Assembly (NCBI GenBank): GCA_021234155.1
Contig: JAJEKV010000049.1
Location: forward strand, 4,123,487-4,187,486
Source of the DNA: Isoetes taiwanensis
Lineage: Eukaryota; Streptophyta; Lycopodiopsida; Isoetales; Isoetaceae
Direction of reading: 5' to 3'
Length of the DNA stretch: 64,000 bases
The notes under the pieces were generated by a model. The model had not been told where the DNA came from. It did no database searches and saw nothing but the letters and a program-made list of their open reading frames with translations. Position numbers and translations under genes: made by a program. This document shows, one piece after another, positions 41,421-52,458 of the stretch (positions are counted from its first letter, which is position 1; the number at the start of each line of letters is the position of its first letter).

Positions 41421-43639
41421 CTATTGCGATGCTAGTGGGGCCCTAGATTTTTTGCCAAGCAACTTTTCGTTTTCTCTTGACATTATGCCAATGGTATTTA
41501 CTAGTTCTGGGTTATTTCTTAAAGCAACTTTCCTGCCGTATTTAGCCATTTCCCTTCTATAGAACCATTGTGTCATCTGTATTAGAGGGTTGGTTCCCAC
41601 ATTTCCACCCCCTCTTTGAGTGTTACGATGAAAGGCTATTTTAGCTTGTTTATCGCGACTTCTCCATGCCTTGTGCACTCCACCTTCGCTAGGCTGCTAT
41701 ACTTCCTAAAAAACCAAGACGCATGAGCCCAAATAATGTGCAAGTAGTGCGTGACTTTACTCTCTCCCTATGCATCTTATTTTTATAAATTTATATATTC
41801 ATTTGCATGAACATTTTTGCATCTTCTTTTGTGATATCCATTCGTTGAATGCATGGGAACAACTCAGACAATGCATCCCATGCTTTTTTCCTCAATGCGA
41901 GCAAGCGCCATCTCATGCGGTCTGCTCCGCATCAACCAGCAATTTTCCAAATTCATAGACCTTTTTCTCCCATCTGGTTTCCGTTCGAGCCTCTCTATGA
42001 TTCTTTATGAAGCATCGAGCTTTCACCCCTCCAATTGACACCTTAGGAGGCACACTGGTTCTTCCTGCCTTTTTTCTCATCAAGCTCTAATGTGACATTG
42101 CCACCATGCAAACCTGCTTACGATAGAACATGTTCAACTCTACGAATTCCTTCCTCTCTTCTCTTCTTGTGCGAAATGTTCCACACGAATCTGCAGCTCA
42201 AAAATATCATCTTGTCGATGATTCTCACAAAGCCGCAAAGTGCAAAGTCACGGATATGAACCCTCTCTAATGGAATGGGGGAAAATGCCATGGAACTTGG
42301 GATCTTCTTCTCCTCTATTAGGAGGATTTGCTTGATTAACGGACAAGGTTGAAAACAGATCTTCCCGATGCTTGACTTCCTTGCATGATTGCGATCTGAA
42401 CAACTTTTGCATGTTCCTTGTCCTCCTCCACTTATGTTGTACATTGCTTTTTTTCGGTTTTTAAATCAGGCGCCAAGTGAAAAATTACTTTGTAAGATCC
42501 ATAGTGATCTACTTGCAATTTTCCCCTCCCTCGAATCTAGATATTAGACTCGGGATGTCAGTTTGATTGAACACCCATTTCAATACCTCGTGGGTTTCTT
42601 TACGAACTTTAAAGAGACCTAACCACCGGTGTCATCTTGATTGACATGAGAACCATTTTTCCAGACGCTTCTTCTCCTCGTCAGTCACCTCTACATCTTT
42701 TTTTTTATTATTCTTGTTGCTCTTTGATTTAGCATGTGCAATTGCATTCTCAATTGCTCTATTCATGATGACAACGGATACCCTCTCATACTTCTCAAAC
42801 TTGGTGGGTTCCATTTCATCCAATTTTATGCAAACTTCAATCTCACCATTAGTTTACTCAGAATTGTTAAGTCATAATATTTGACAAGGAATTGTAAAGA
42901 GAGTAACGAGGTCAACCCAAAGATTATTGCGTTCATTCATTCCAACTATATCACAACAATCCCCTGCCATTCTTATCTTTTATGGCTATGGCGGGACCAT
43001 CACATTCAACGTGGTGCATCTCTCCTAATATGGCATACACCATCTTTGTCCTAGTAACCCTTGTATTTCGACAATTTGTGGGCGTGGGCGAATACTTTTT
43101 TTTGTGCCCATTCTTTTCAACGCTTAGGTGGAATGGCTTGAATAGAGAACGGTAACCAAGCCTCTTTGATGCCTACATCATCACAAAGCAGTCTGTACAT
43201 CGTCGCTTCTAACTTCTTGTAGATCTCCCTAGTACCATTTCCAATACCATCTTCTTGAGAGGAGAGTTGTAGGCTGACAAATCATGTCCACTATCTCCCT
43301 GTTCGTCGCTAGGTTCTTCACTACGTAACCAAGATTGCTTCTAGTTTCCCCAAATCTTAAGCGGCCTTTGCTAGTGTTGTAAACGGACCTTGTGGCGTGA
43401 CCCTGGCGTCTGAATGCACCTGATCAAACTTCGGTTCCTCTATCGGTCGATAATGCTTCTTCCTTTCTCATAAGCCAAGGGGTTATTTTCTTCAAATTCT
43501 TTAACCTACATTGAAGCCCAAAGTTTGCTCTTTCGAGCTCTTGGATCTTTTCTTGCAGCTGCCCTATCACCAATTTGGACTTGTCCACCATTATCTCAAA
43601 AAGTTTCCCTCCCAAGCCGTCATTCCTTTCCTTCATCAC
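41421..43639 (-). pseudogene. Decayed minus-strand gene of unknown function
   Basis: Four minus-strand frames in order: 43639-43424 (coiled coil, KLVIGQLQEKIQELERANFG), 42823-42632 (KNNKKKDVEVTDEEKKRLEK), 42444-42118 (GKICFQPCPLIKQILLIEEK) and 41678-41421 (LIQMTQWFYRREMAKYGRKV). They are linked by readable but stop-broken sequence and may be one large protein. It is the only long minus-strand coding signal inside the 17-kb element, so it could be a lost mobility gene. No catalytic motif is recognised. Confidence 0.4.
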
Positions 43640-44064
43640 GATTGGAGTAATGGCGAGAAAAAAAAGAGCTGCTTTGGTTTAAGTTATAATTCTCTTGTGA
43701 CAATGGGGCGGCTCATCTCAAGGAAGGCGTATTCGATTCGAATGCCTTCATCCTCTCTCAATCTCTCACAATATCCCAAGAGGCCGAGTTACCGTCACCA
43801 CAAAATCGGACTAAACTTGAAGCGTCCGAAATGGCGGTTTCTTGCCACTCAACGGATCAATGGATATAAAGCGCCATCCGCCCGGATGTCGACACTTTTT
43901 GAGCACGCAAGGCGCAACATGTCGAGGTCTAAGTTCTTATTTTTAGACCTCCTTTTTGCGATTGAAGACTTGAGCATATTCACGAGTCGGTTGGATCCTT
44001 ATCCACACATCATTTGGAGCTTCCATACAGCGTGGATCGCCGCGGTAGCGAAATGAATGTGTAC
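43640..44064. other. Spacer with repeated promoter block
   Basis: Contains the 18-mer TATAAAGCGCCATCCGCC at 43865-43882, as upstream of the H3-like gene, followed by ATGTCGACACTTTTTGAGC without a recognised product. Confidence 0.4.
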
Positions 44065-44640
44065 AATTTGTATGCCCCAAAGCACAATTAAGCCGTTTGA
44101 GGCTCGGTCCGGTACTAACCTCGTTTTTGAAATTTCCAAGCGTGCATATGGAAATCGAAAAGTCCATTCTCTACAATCCATGCTTTTATACAAAAGCAAA
44201 TTCAAAATTGAATTGTAGGGGCGGGAAGCTTTGTATTGGGATGAAGTAAAGATCCGGTTCACGAACTTTTAAAAGGCGCAATCGCGGCCTCGAAGCGAAA
44301 AGTCTAATACAAAGCTTCAACCTACACATTCAAATTTTGAAATGTAGAAGGCGGGAATGGACTCTAAATGAAAATAGGGCAAGACAAGAATCGGTGATGC
44401 GCATGATTGGTATCTGACAAACCAAGAGACACCGACATGAGTTGCTGGTACTATAATGCAAGAGGCTTTTTAGAAGCGCCACGTGTTGCGTCAATCTGTC
44501 TGACAACCAACAGAATTAAATACATATGGCGCCATAGATATGCGATTCCCCTTTTTCCAGGAGAATATTCCAAGCAAATCTGACGGGAAAAAAGGGGCGG
44601 AAATAGGACGTGGAATGGCTGATAGGAGGCCATTTTAGTT
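44065..44640. repeat. Direct repeat, copy 1 of right subterminal region
   Basis: Similar over its length to 46055-46590. Shared stretches include GTGCATATGGAAATCGAAAA, GAAGCGCCACGTGTTGC and ACATATGGCGCCAT. It ends at GGAGGCCATTTT, 25 bp short of the true terminus present in copy 2. Confidence 0.85.
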
Positions 44641-44745
44641 CATAAAACATAATATAACTTGGAATGATAGATATTTTATATGCAAATGGGAGACTATTGA
44701 TGAGGGACTTGTGTTTAATTTTAATTTGACAACAAATAAGAAAGT

Positions 44746-44813
44746 GGATCACACGATGCGAATTTAGTGTGTTCCATTTTTGTTGCATATGTACTATTCG
44801 CTTGGTGTGATCC
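44746..44813. repeat. Palindrome P10
   Basis: 68 bp, GGATCACACGATGCGAATTT to ACTATTCGCTTGGTGTGATCC. Confidence 0.85.
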
Positions 44814-46054
44814 TTGAAAAATAATATGCTCTTTGAAAAGGGATAATGACTTATGTACTTAAGAGTGGTAACACATGTACAGTAAAAAAAAAGTTAGGTA
44901 TTCAAATGGAATTAGAAGCAAAAACTTTTTACATTCAAAATTTTTTATGGCCGTATGGATTTACATCATTTTGTAAATTTAAATGCCCGGAGGCTTCAAC
45001 TATTCACAACAAAAAAGCCCGGAGGCTTGCGGTCATATGGTAAGAAATTTGGAGGCAATTTGGAGGCTAAGAACAAGGAAAAACAAATAAGAGGTGCTCT
45101 GCCCTAACAAATTTCATTCATCACGCTTCACCATCCAAAAAAAAAAATAAGAAATAACCAGTTAGTTGAATGCTTAAGAAAAGAAAGAAAACATGCATGT
45201 ACCATGAACTAACGCCATGAGCTCCTCGAAGTCGGCCGGATTCGTCTTCGACTTCTTCATCTTCTTCATCATCTTGGCTTCTTCTCCGTCCGGTGAATAC
45301 TCATTTTTTGAAGAATTTTTCCTATCGACCTTCAAGAACACCTATGATGAACTCCCCGCTCGAAATTTCCTCACGATTCCTCATTCTCGATTCCTCGTCA
45401 AAGGAATCGAGGAGGAATCGAGGCATTGAAAGCAAGAACCGTGGGCGCGGAGGGAACACCTCTTCCAGCCGTAATAGAAGCCTCTTGGAGGACACCTCAG
45501 GCTCTTAAAGGTTTGCTCTCTTCATGGCAATGGACTAGAGAAATTGGTGAGGAGGATCTAGCGAAGATTGGTAGGGAGATTGGGGGCGCCAATCTAGGGC
45601 TGGAATAGATATAGAATTTTGGATTAGGCGTGAAAATCATAGGAATGATTAAGTATTCCAGTCCTATCAACCATCATTACATGCCATTATGTGCATATCT
45701 CGAAATTTGAGCCATATCTAATATCTTCCTTTTTAACCTTATACCTAAATATCCAATATCTTCCTTTTTTAACCTTATTCCTAAATATCCAATATCTTCC
45801 TTTTTAACCTTATTCCTAAACCTATATGATTTGAGTTTAACCTGAAAATGAAACCCGATATAATTGAATTTAACATACTATTTAATACCAAGATGCTCGT
45901 CACACTATGTCGATAATTGGGATTTAAAAAAACACTCCAAACCCTCCTCGAGAAAACCACGTAAGTGCCGACCTCACTTGTGTTTAAGTTTAATTTGACA
46001 ACAAGCAACTTCCATCTTGTGTAGATCGCACGGTCTTGAAATCAAGGTGTGGTA
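44814..46054. other. Spacer between the two subterminal repeats
   Basis: AT-rich. A plus frame 45217-45429 and its minus shadow are low-complexity (Phe/Ile or Arg/Glu rich) and not convincing as genes. ATATCTTCCTTTTTAACCTT is repeated three times at 45719-45815. Confidence 0.45.
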
Positions 46055-46590
46055 TTTTTATGCCCCAACACAATTAAAGCCGTGTGAGCGAACGTCCGTA
46101 CTAACCGTTTTTGAAATTTGCAGCGTGCATATGGAAATCGAAAAGTCCATTCTCCTACAATCCATGCTTTTATACATTAAGCAAATTCAAATTTCCGAAT
46201 TGTAGGGGCGGGAAGCCTGTATTAGGATGAAGTGAAGATCGGTTAAAAAGCGGCCATGGCGCCTCGAAATGAAAGTCCGATCGATACAAAGCTTCAACCT
46301 ACACATTCAAATTTTGAAATGTAGAAGCGGTGACATACGACGCTTACCAAGAGACACCGTCATGAGTTGCGGTATGCTATAATGCAAGTGGCATTTTAGA
46401 AGCGCCACGTGTTGCATCAGTCCGTCTGACAACCAACAGAATTAAATACATATGGCGCCATGAATGTGCAATCCCCCTTATTCCGGAAGAATATTCCAAG
46501 CAAATCTGTAATTATGAGAGTTTGGTATCCTAGGTGGCATGGGAAAAATTGAGCGGAAATATGACGTGGAATGGCTGAGAGGAGGCCATT
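46055..46590. repeat. Direct repeat, copy 2 of right subterminal region
   Basis: Counterpart of 44065-44640 and leads directly into the right terminal inverted repeat. Confidence 0.85.
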
Positions 46591-46615
46591 TTCAGACCCC
46601 AAATCCGCCCTAATG
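46584..46615 (-). repeat. Right terminal inverted repeat
   Basis: Reverse complement begins CATTAGGGCGGATTTGGGGT, 31/32 identical to the left end. Next base outside is LINE-B coding sequence (TCCCTGGTAAG on the plus strand). Confidence 0.9.
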
Positions 46616-48030
46616 TCCCTGGTAAGTGAATGAGGGAACTGACGGGATGATGAAACTAGCAGCACCCTAGTTTTGGGCAAGTTAACTCGCATGCCAGTGA
46701 ATTGGCGAAAATTGTCAAGAGCATCCGGGTGATGTTGCATGTCCTCTGGAGTATAGGTCAGGAGGTCGACATCGTCAGCATATATGAGTTGCCGGATTAT
46801 GTGATGCATGAGATGGGCGCCCGCACCTCCATGCTCAGAAAGCCAGTCTTCAGTTGATCAATGTATAGGCCAAAGAGTGTGGGGGAGAGGGGGCAGCCCT
46901 AACGTACTCCAATACTACTGGCTACCGGCTGTTCTGATGATGTGAGACGTCCTGAGCATGCCTCTTATAGCCTGTATATTGCGTCTTGCAAGTCAACGGG
47001 GGTCTCTAGCTGCCGCAATCTATCCTCTAACTTGTCCTGGAGCACTGTGTCAAAAGCTTTTGCAAAATCCACGAAACAACAGTACAGGTTTGGCCTGCAA
47101 TTCCTGCTATCCTCAATCAGTGTGCGTAGAGTGAAGATATGATCAATGGTGGAATGCCCGGGCCGGAAGCTTGGTTGTGTCAGAGCCCGCACCTCTGCCT
47201 CTTCTGCCCATATCGTCAGCCGCTACTCAAGGATGCCAGCCAACAATTTTGTAGCGCTGGCCATAATAGTGCAATAGTTGGTTGGGCATTGAGGGTCACC
47301 TGCCTTGCATATGGGCACGACTCTACTAGTGGTCCACTGCGGAGGGAAGCCTTCTTACAATGCTTTATTGAATAGTGCTATGAGGATAGGCACCATTGGA
47401 GGCCCAACCCACTTCAGACGTTCTGCCTGCATGCCATCTAAATCTGCCTTCCCATTAGCTAGGAGTTAAAGGCCCATGATATCTCCCTTTGTGACGACCA
47501 GAGCCAGGCCCATCTGTGGAGGCACTCTTGCTCGGCCCCCCGAGCGGATCGTAAAGCTGTTGCAAATACTGTACCCATTACTACGAGGTGATGTTCCTTG
47601 TGGGATGTATAACCATGCACAATACCTTTCTCCAGAATGTCCTGGGATGCCGATCCACGAGACTGAACATCTGTTGTTGGTGTTCTGTGAGGTATCTGGC
47701 TTTCTTGTTCTTCAGGAAAAAGCGGTATTGACTGATGGCCTGTGGGCAGAAGGTGGAATCAGTGACTTGCCGGAGTTCGCGTTTGATCTCCCGACACTCA
47801 TCATCGAACCATCTGTTGCAGGGGAAGGTGGTAGCGCCCGAGGTCCTCCGTGAGTGGCCTCTCCCAAAGCATCTTTCAGCGGCTGTTAGAAACAGGTGAA
47901 TCAGCTGGGCAGATTGCTGCTGAAGTGTGGGGAGCTGCAATATTCCCTCCAGATCATGCTCAAGCAACTGGGCATAGGTCTTTGCACGGTTGTAATGCAG
48001 GCGCAGCCGGGACACCTGGGATGTTGAGAT
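46616..48030 (-). pseudogene. LINE-B fragment 1: linker and reverse transcriptase palm
   Basis: The minus strand reads RLRLHYNRAKTYAQLLEHDL, CNRWFDDECREIKREL, SLVDRHPRTFWRKV (48030-47581). The RT follows: LTQPSFRPGHSTIDHIFTLR, CCFVDFAKAFDTV (palm Asp) and IRQLIYADDVDLL with catalytic YADD near 46770, then MRVNLPKTRVLLVSSSRQFP. It ends at the 17-kb element and continues at 29632. Clade unknown; it is not the L1 type at 4.3-9.6 kb. The 5' end is truncated near 48030, within the linker between endonuclease and RT. Confidence 0.88.
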
Positions 48031-49344
48031 AATGGATGCAAGAAAAGAACATTGTTTATTCTGACTATATAACATGTGTAATACTATAAAACCAGCCACT
48101 CTATGATGCATTATTTTGTAACACATGGCATATTGTAATGTACGTTTCTTACCTTGAGGTTCCAAAACTACAGATAAAGTTTTGACATATATGGATGTTT
48201 TACACCAAAAACATAGTTTATAAAACATTGCCAACCTTCATAAAGAGATTTGTACCCAATTAAAGAGTCAAAAGATGGAATTACCACACATCTTTGATTG
48301 CTAATCATCTTGTACACAGATTCTTCACTCAGAGTTTCAGAGGTTTGATATTAATGATGGAACCCAAGCTCTTTCATTTGAAAGCTAAATAGCTGATTGC
48401 AAATCTAGACATTTGTTGTGGCTTTCCGTTACCATGTCTGCTCATAGTAGAGTGCAATCAGCTTACTTGCAATTTGTTCCCGGCTGTCGTGCATGATGCA
48501 AATTTAAGTCTTGTAACCTAAATATGGTAAAAGAAACCCTTCCCGAATCTTGAATAAGATTACCCGTAGCATATACTTCAGTCTTGTGGTGAGAACATGG
48601 TTCGCGTTGCTTTAGGTCAGGTATGGATCATGCTTAGGTGGTTGTAATATTTCAAACAACACATTTTGAAGCAACTGATTACAATACCAGTTGGCAAAGC
48701 AGCTTCCTAGAACAACATAAATGGTATTCCATTCCCAACAAAAATGTTAACCTGTACCAAGGATAGAGAGATTAAATGAAGAACGCCAACATCAAAGCTT
48801 ATGTTTGTTTCCTGACTTTAAATGGTTATGTGCAGTAAAAAACTTCTAATCATCTCGGGTTGAAAAAAATGTGTAAGAGAAAGTAGCATACAATGTTAGT
48901 GGTGATAACTTGATCCAATACCAAAGAAACTCTGAACTGCCGTGGATCTTAGGTCATCTGCAGAATCAAAAGAAATTAGTACCCATCAATGCCTTTCAGG
49001 AACTATCGCATTAGCACCTGAAGATTCCAATCATCAATTAGCCACATTGCTCTAATAATGCATATACCTCCACAGTTTCCCCCCTTCGTTTCCCTCTTAT
49101 CTGGATTATAGGCACAAATCGAGTTGTACTCCAAATAAGTCAGGAAATATTGGCCATATAACCTGACCATGCAAAGACTGTAGGTCGAGAGCAAATGAAG
49201 GTTTCTATGATTCTAGTGGGTCCTTAAATTCCTCTGCAACTGGGTCAAACACGAGTGCTTCTGGGAGGTTAAGCTCCCCAAACCCTTTTCAGAGTTCTTT
49301 CTTTGTTTTCGAAGCCAACCTTCTATTTGCCGACAACCTCAATC
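48031..49344. other. Unoccupied DNA
   Basis: AT-rich with only short random frames. No repeat of note or gene seen. Confidence 0.55.
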
Positions 49345-49422
49345 CTCAGGGTGCTTTCCCATGAGATTGGCGACCTGGAAATCTGGCCTTGAGGTCGGAG
49401 ATCCATGGGAAAGCACCCTCAG
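49345..49422. repeat. 78-bp hairpin (MITE-like)
   Basis: CTCAGGGTGCTTTCCCATG and CATGGGAAAGCACCCTCAG are near-perfect inverted arms, and the interior (GGCGACCT / AGGTCGGAG) also pairs. Confidence 0.8.
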
Positions 49423-49835
49423 TCTACCCTTAACAAGAGGATGAAGTCCAGAGCAAGCCAAGTTGGCCGTCATTTCTGAACCGGAAGCCCAAGATCATAT
49501 CCCAACAGCCCGAAATGATCTGTAAAAAGTAAGCCGCATTTCCAGCATCATTTGCATCCGCATCATCTAGATCAAGCTGCATCTCCAACCAGCCGTAAGT
49601 TCGTGAAGTCAACTCGAGTTCGTGAAGAAACCCTAAAGAAACTCTAATCTAATCTGGACCGTCGAACTTACTTTTAATTCAAATCTGGGCCGTTCATTTT
49701 TTAGGGCGTGATCCACAACACACCTTAAAACATTATAATACACACACATACACACAAGATAATCTGGGTCTGGAAATAGGAAATTTAAGGCTGGGTATAA
49801 CATGTCAGTGTCCGACATTTACCGCGATGGAAGAG

Positions 49836-49938
49836 GAGGTTAACCCTCCCCTCAAGGGGATTATGGCAAATAACCCTCGAGGCCGGGAGGCCGAGAGGGT
49901 TGTTGCCATAATCCCCGAGAGGGGAGGGTTGACCTCCC
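49836..49938. repeat. 103-bp hairpin (MITE-like)
   Basis: Outer AGGTTAACCCTCCCCT pairs with AGGGGAGGGTTGACCT and inner GGGGATTATGGCAA with TTGCCATAATCCCC, leaving a short GC-rich loop. Likely a non-autonomous DNA element or snap-back repeat. Confidence 0.82.
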
Positions 49939-50640
49939 TTAAACCGAGGTCCGAGCAAGTTCTTAAGAAAGCTTGTTCTGTCGCGGTTACCAGTTTGTGG
50001 TCTCTGCCAATTCCTTTGTATTTGGCTTCTTTTTTTACTTCCAAAATCTTTGACTTTGAATGGACCACCATCTCTGGAGCTATGGAGTTGCAACAGCGTT
50101 ACTCCCAGGTGGGTTTAGACTCCTTAGCATCCTGTTTGGGTTCAAGCCTATGGTCCGAGTTTTCCCTGAAACGAAATGAAGAAGATAATTTTGGAAGGTA
50201 TGAAGCAGTCGCAAAGGAAAAGTGCTCCAGATCTACAAAATCAAACAATTGGAGCTCCCTTTGCTGGGCTTTTTGCATTTCTGCGGACCTCGCATTTCAG
50301 ACCTCAGTAAGCGACTTGAGCCACGATTGAACAACCCGATTGAGCGACCCTTTCTAAGATGTATTTTCCGATTTTTTCCGTGGTCTTGCGAGCAAAAGGC
50401 CCATTCTATTTCGGAAAAATGTGGTTCAAAAGCAGGGGCACTTATGAAGCAATAGCTATGCGAGCGGATATGCTTAGGAACGAGCTATGCCATCTTGGGA
50501 ACGAGCTTGAAAAGCGAGCTATGCCAGAATCTGCGACATTATCTATTGTTGAAAAGAATATTCGCGCGATTATCAGGGTAATCACTGGAATATTCTTTAA
50601 AAGCGAATATTCTGATGATTATGGAAAATAACCTTACCTT
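49939..50640. other. Region without a convincing gene
   Basis: Plus-strand frames up to 167 codons start inside the hairpin and lack recognisable domains. They are treated as chance. Confidence 0.45.
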
Positions 50641-50891
50641 GATCCAACGGTCGGCAACGGTCGGATTGATAGAACTTGCAAGGACCACGGTTTAAGGAAA
50701 TAGCCTCTGCCCAAACATTACGTACATATGTGTTGATAACGGGTCCCTCAAAGAAACGATATGCACTTGGTAGGTTCTCTGACAGTTCGTGCAGATTGCC
50801 GACATAAGAGAGAGATTCACCGTAATATTTCAGCTTGGCTTTTCGCACTCTGTCATTACCGGATGAACTCTAGACTTTGAGCTGCCCGCAA

Positions 50892-51373
50892 GTAAGTATC
50901 TTTGTTTCATCATATAGAGTTTTTTGTAGCTAAAAGGTAAAGATTCTCTTTGTTTGCTTATCTTAGAAGCACAATTCGGCTTCTGCAACAAGATGCTTTT
51001 GTGCAATTATTTATAGACGCATCAATCCACTCTAGGCTGCTCACTTTTCTCTTTTTGCAAGGCGGAAATATAAAATTAGGAACTTTTATGATCTATGGCC
51101 ACCACTAATGCTTCGTAAGGGTAAGGAACTATGATCAGGGAAAGGGCGCTTAGAAAACACTGTCTTTGAGTTCAGTGATGTTAGCTAATGTGCTTATTAA
51201 CAAGTTGTAGGTTCCTGAGTTGGGTAAGTAGGTATAGCAGCACAAACACGACTTGACTTCAATTGCATTTCTGATGTTTTATAGGTCTTAAGAAATACAA
51301 CTATTTAGACTCTAAGTCTTAATTGAGAGCTGTTAATCTTAATTGCCCTAATAACAAACCATCTATTTTGCAG
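50892..51373 (+). other. Probable 5'-UTR intron of the RING gene
   Basis: The strong donor CA|GTAAGTATC (50892) and acceptor TATTTTGCAG (51373) flank 482 bp. The acceptor lies 4 bp before the start codon of the RING gene. The non-coding first exon would end at 50891; its start is not defined. Confidence 0.5.
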
Positions 51374-51377
51374 AGTT

Positions 51378-52458
51378 ATGCTTCCTGTGTTTGAGCTTAC
51401 CCGAAGAAGACGTGCTAGGTGGGCTAGTGGTGAAGATAGATTGGAGACAACACGATCACATGAGAGTCATCATCAAGGTCATAGGCATATCCAACATCAA
51501 AAGAATATTCATCCTGGGGCAGCATCCCAAGTAGCAGTTATGGTATGATTTTATTTTGCAGTCAGATGTACTGTTTGGCATTTGTCCTCTGAAAATTCTA
51601 TCAAATGCCATATAATTTTATTCTATAGTGCCTTCAGTAATTTCACTTCCAGAAATTCCAATAAGCTTGTTTGGTTTGTGCAGCATAAACCCTCTCCTGA
51701 TCAGACTTGCCAAGTATGGAATAGGGAAAGAGGAAGCAAAAGGCCTCCTATTGCCAATAGGGCTGAAAATCATGATGATTTTCAGTCAGAGATGTTACGG
51801 ATTTCTAGACAGTCAAAAATATTGCAAAGGTATTCAAAGCATAACTTACAAGGTGAAGCGCTACAGGCACGGAACCGTTTAGATGAAAGACTTAGAGCAG
51901 CTGCTGTCAGGTCAAAATTAACACAATCTTCTAATCAGTTGTTATTACAGTGCTGACATTCTTTTTTTGGTTTTCAGGACTGGAACTAACACAAGGCCAA
52001 CTTATATGTCATGTGATGCTCTTGACTCAGGTTATGGACATCATGAAGATGTGGAAGTGGAACTGAGTATGAGAGATTGGGTAGCATCAGAATCTTCTTT
52101 CTTTGCTGCTCCATGGCAACCACATCAAAGGCAAAATGGTAGGAGCTTTGGAAGAATTGCCATTCATGCTCTGCTAAAAGGTAGAACAAAAAAAGGTGGC
52201 AACCAGAAGGGAAATAAAAGTAACAATGACATCCCAGAGCAGAGTGAATGTTCTATTTGTTTAGAACCTCTGTCAGATATTGAAATGCCTTTGAGCCTTC
52301 CCTGCAAGCACAAATTTCATGGCACATGTATCAAACCGTGGCTTCAGAGCCATGCTCAGTGTCCTTATTGCAGAGCACATGTATCTGATACGTTCATAAG
52401 GGAACCTTTGTATGATAATAAGAATTATATCAATGGTTACCATACGCTGAGCATCTAA
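51378..52458 (+). CDS. RING-H2 finger E3 ubiquitin ligase (three coding exons)
   Basis: Exons 51378-51542, 51684-51910 and 51978-52458 splice in frame (GTATGA/TTTGTGCAG and GTCAAA/TTTTCAG borders) to a 290-residue protein. It starts MLPVFELTRRRRARWASGED. A basic, disordered front half leads to a C-terminal RING-H2 at about 222-262: CSIC, CKHKFH, C, CPYC, i.e. Cys3-His2-Cys3, which binds two zinc ions and recruits E2-ubiquitin. No membrane segment is seen. A proline follows the Trp in IKPWLQS, normal for active RING-H2 ligases. It resembles small plant RING-H2 ligases of unknown target. No frame break is seen, so this is the one gene here that looks functional. Confidence 0.88.

Larger units (their letters stand above)
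29633..46615. mobile_element. 17-kb element with terminal inverted repeats and gene-palindrome units
   Basis: Sequence between two LINE-B halves. The ends are 32-bp inverted repeats (29633-29664 and 46584-46615, 31/32 identical, starting CATTAGGGCGGATTTGGGGT), with weaker similarity for about 30 bp more (TTCCACGTCA in both). By comparison with the uninterrupted LINE-B copy no host base is duplicated or lost, so there is no target-site duplication. Inside are about ten 59-71 bp palindromes, four MAS-type coiled-coil gene units, a histone H3-like pseudogene, a telomere-like array and a 3.4-kb secondary insertion. No transposase is recognised; a decayed minus-strand gene at 41.4-43.6 kb is a candidate only. 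Confidence 0.8.

Noticed and set aside
45217-45608. Small protein gene (Phe/Ile-rich plus or Arg/Glu-rich minus)
   Set aside because: Low-complexity CTTCTT-type sequence; no domain, promoter or repeat support.
29633-46615. Polinton/Maverick or endogenous giant-virus segment
   Set aside because: No capsid, packaging ATPase, protein-primed polymerase or integrase is recognisable. Palindrome-ended genes and an H3-like gene alone are insufficient.
29633-46615. True integron
   Set aside because: No tyrosine recombinase seen, genes carry their own TATA boxes, and the setting is a eukaryotic nucleus; kept only as an architectural analogy.
49827-50330. 167-codon plus-strand frame
   Set aside because: It begins inside a hairpin repeat and shows no domain or splice context.
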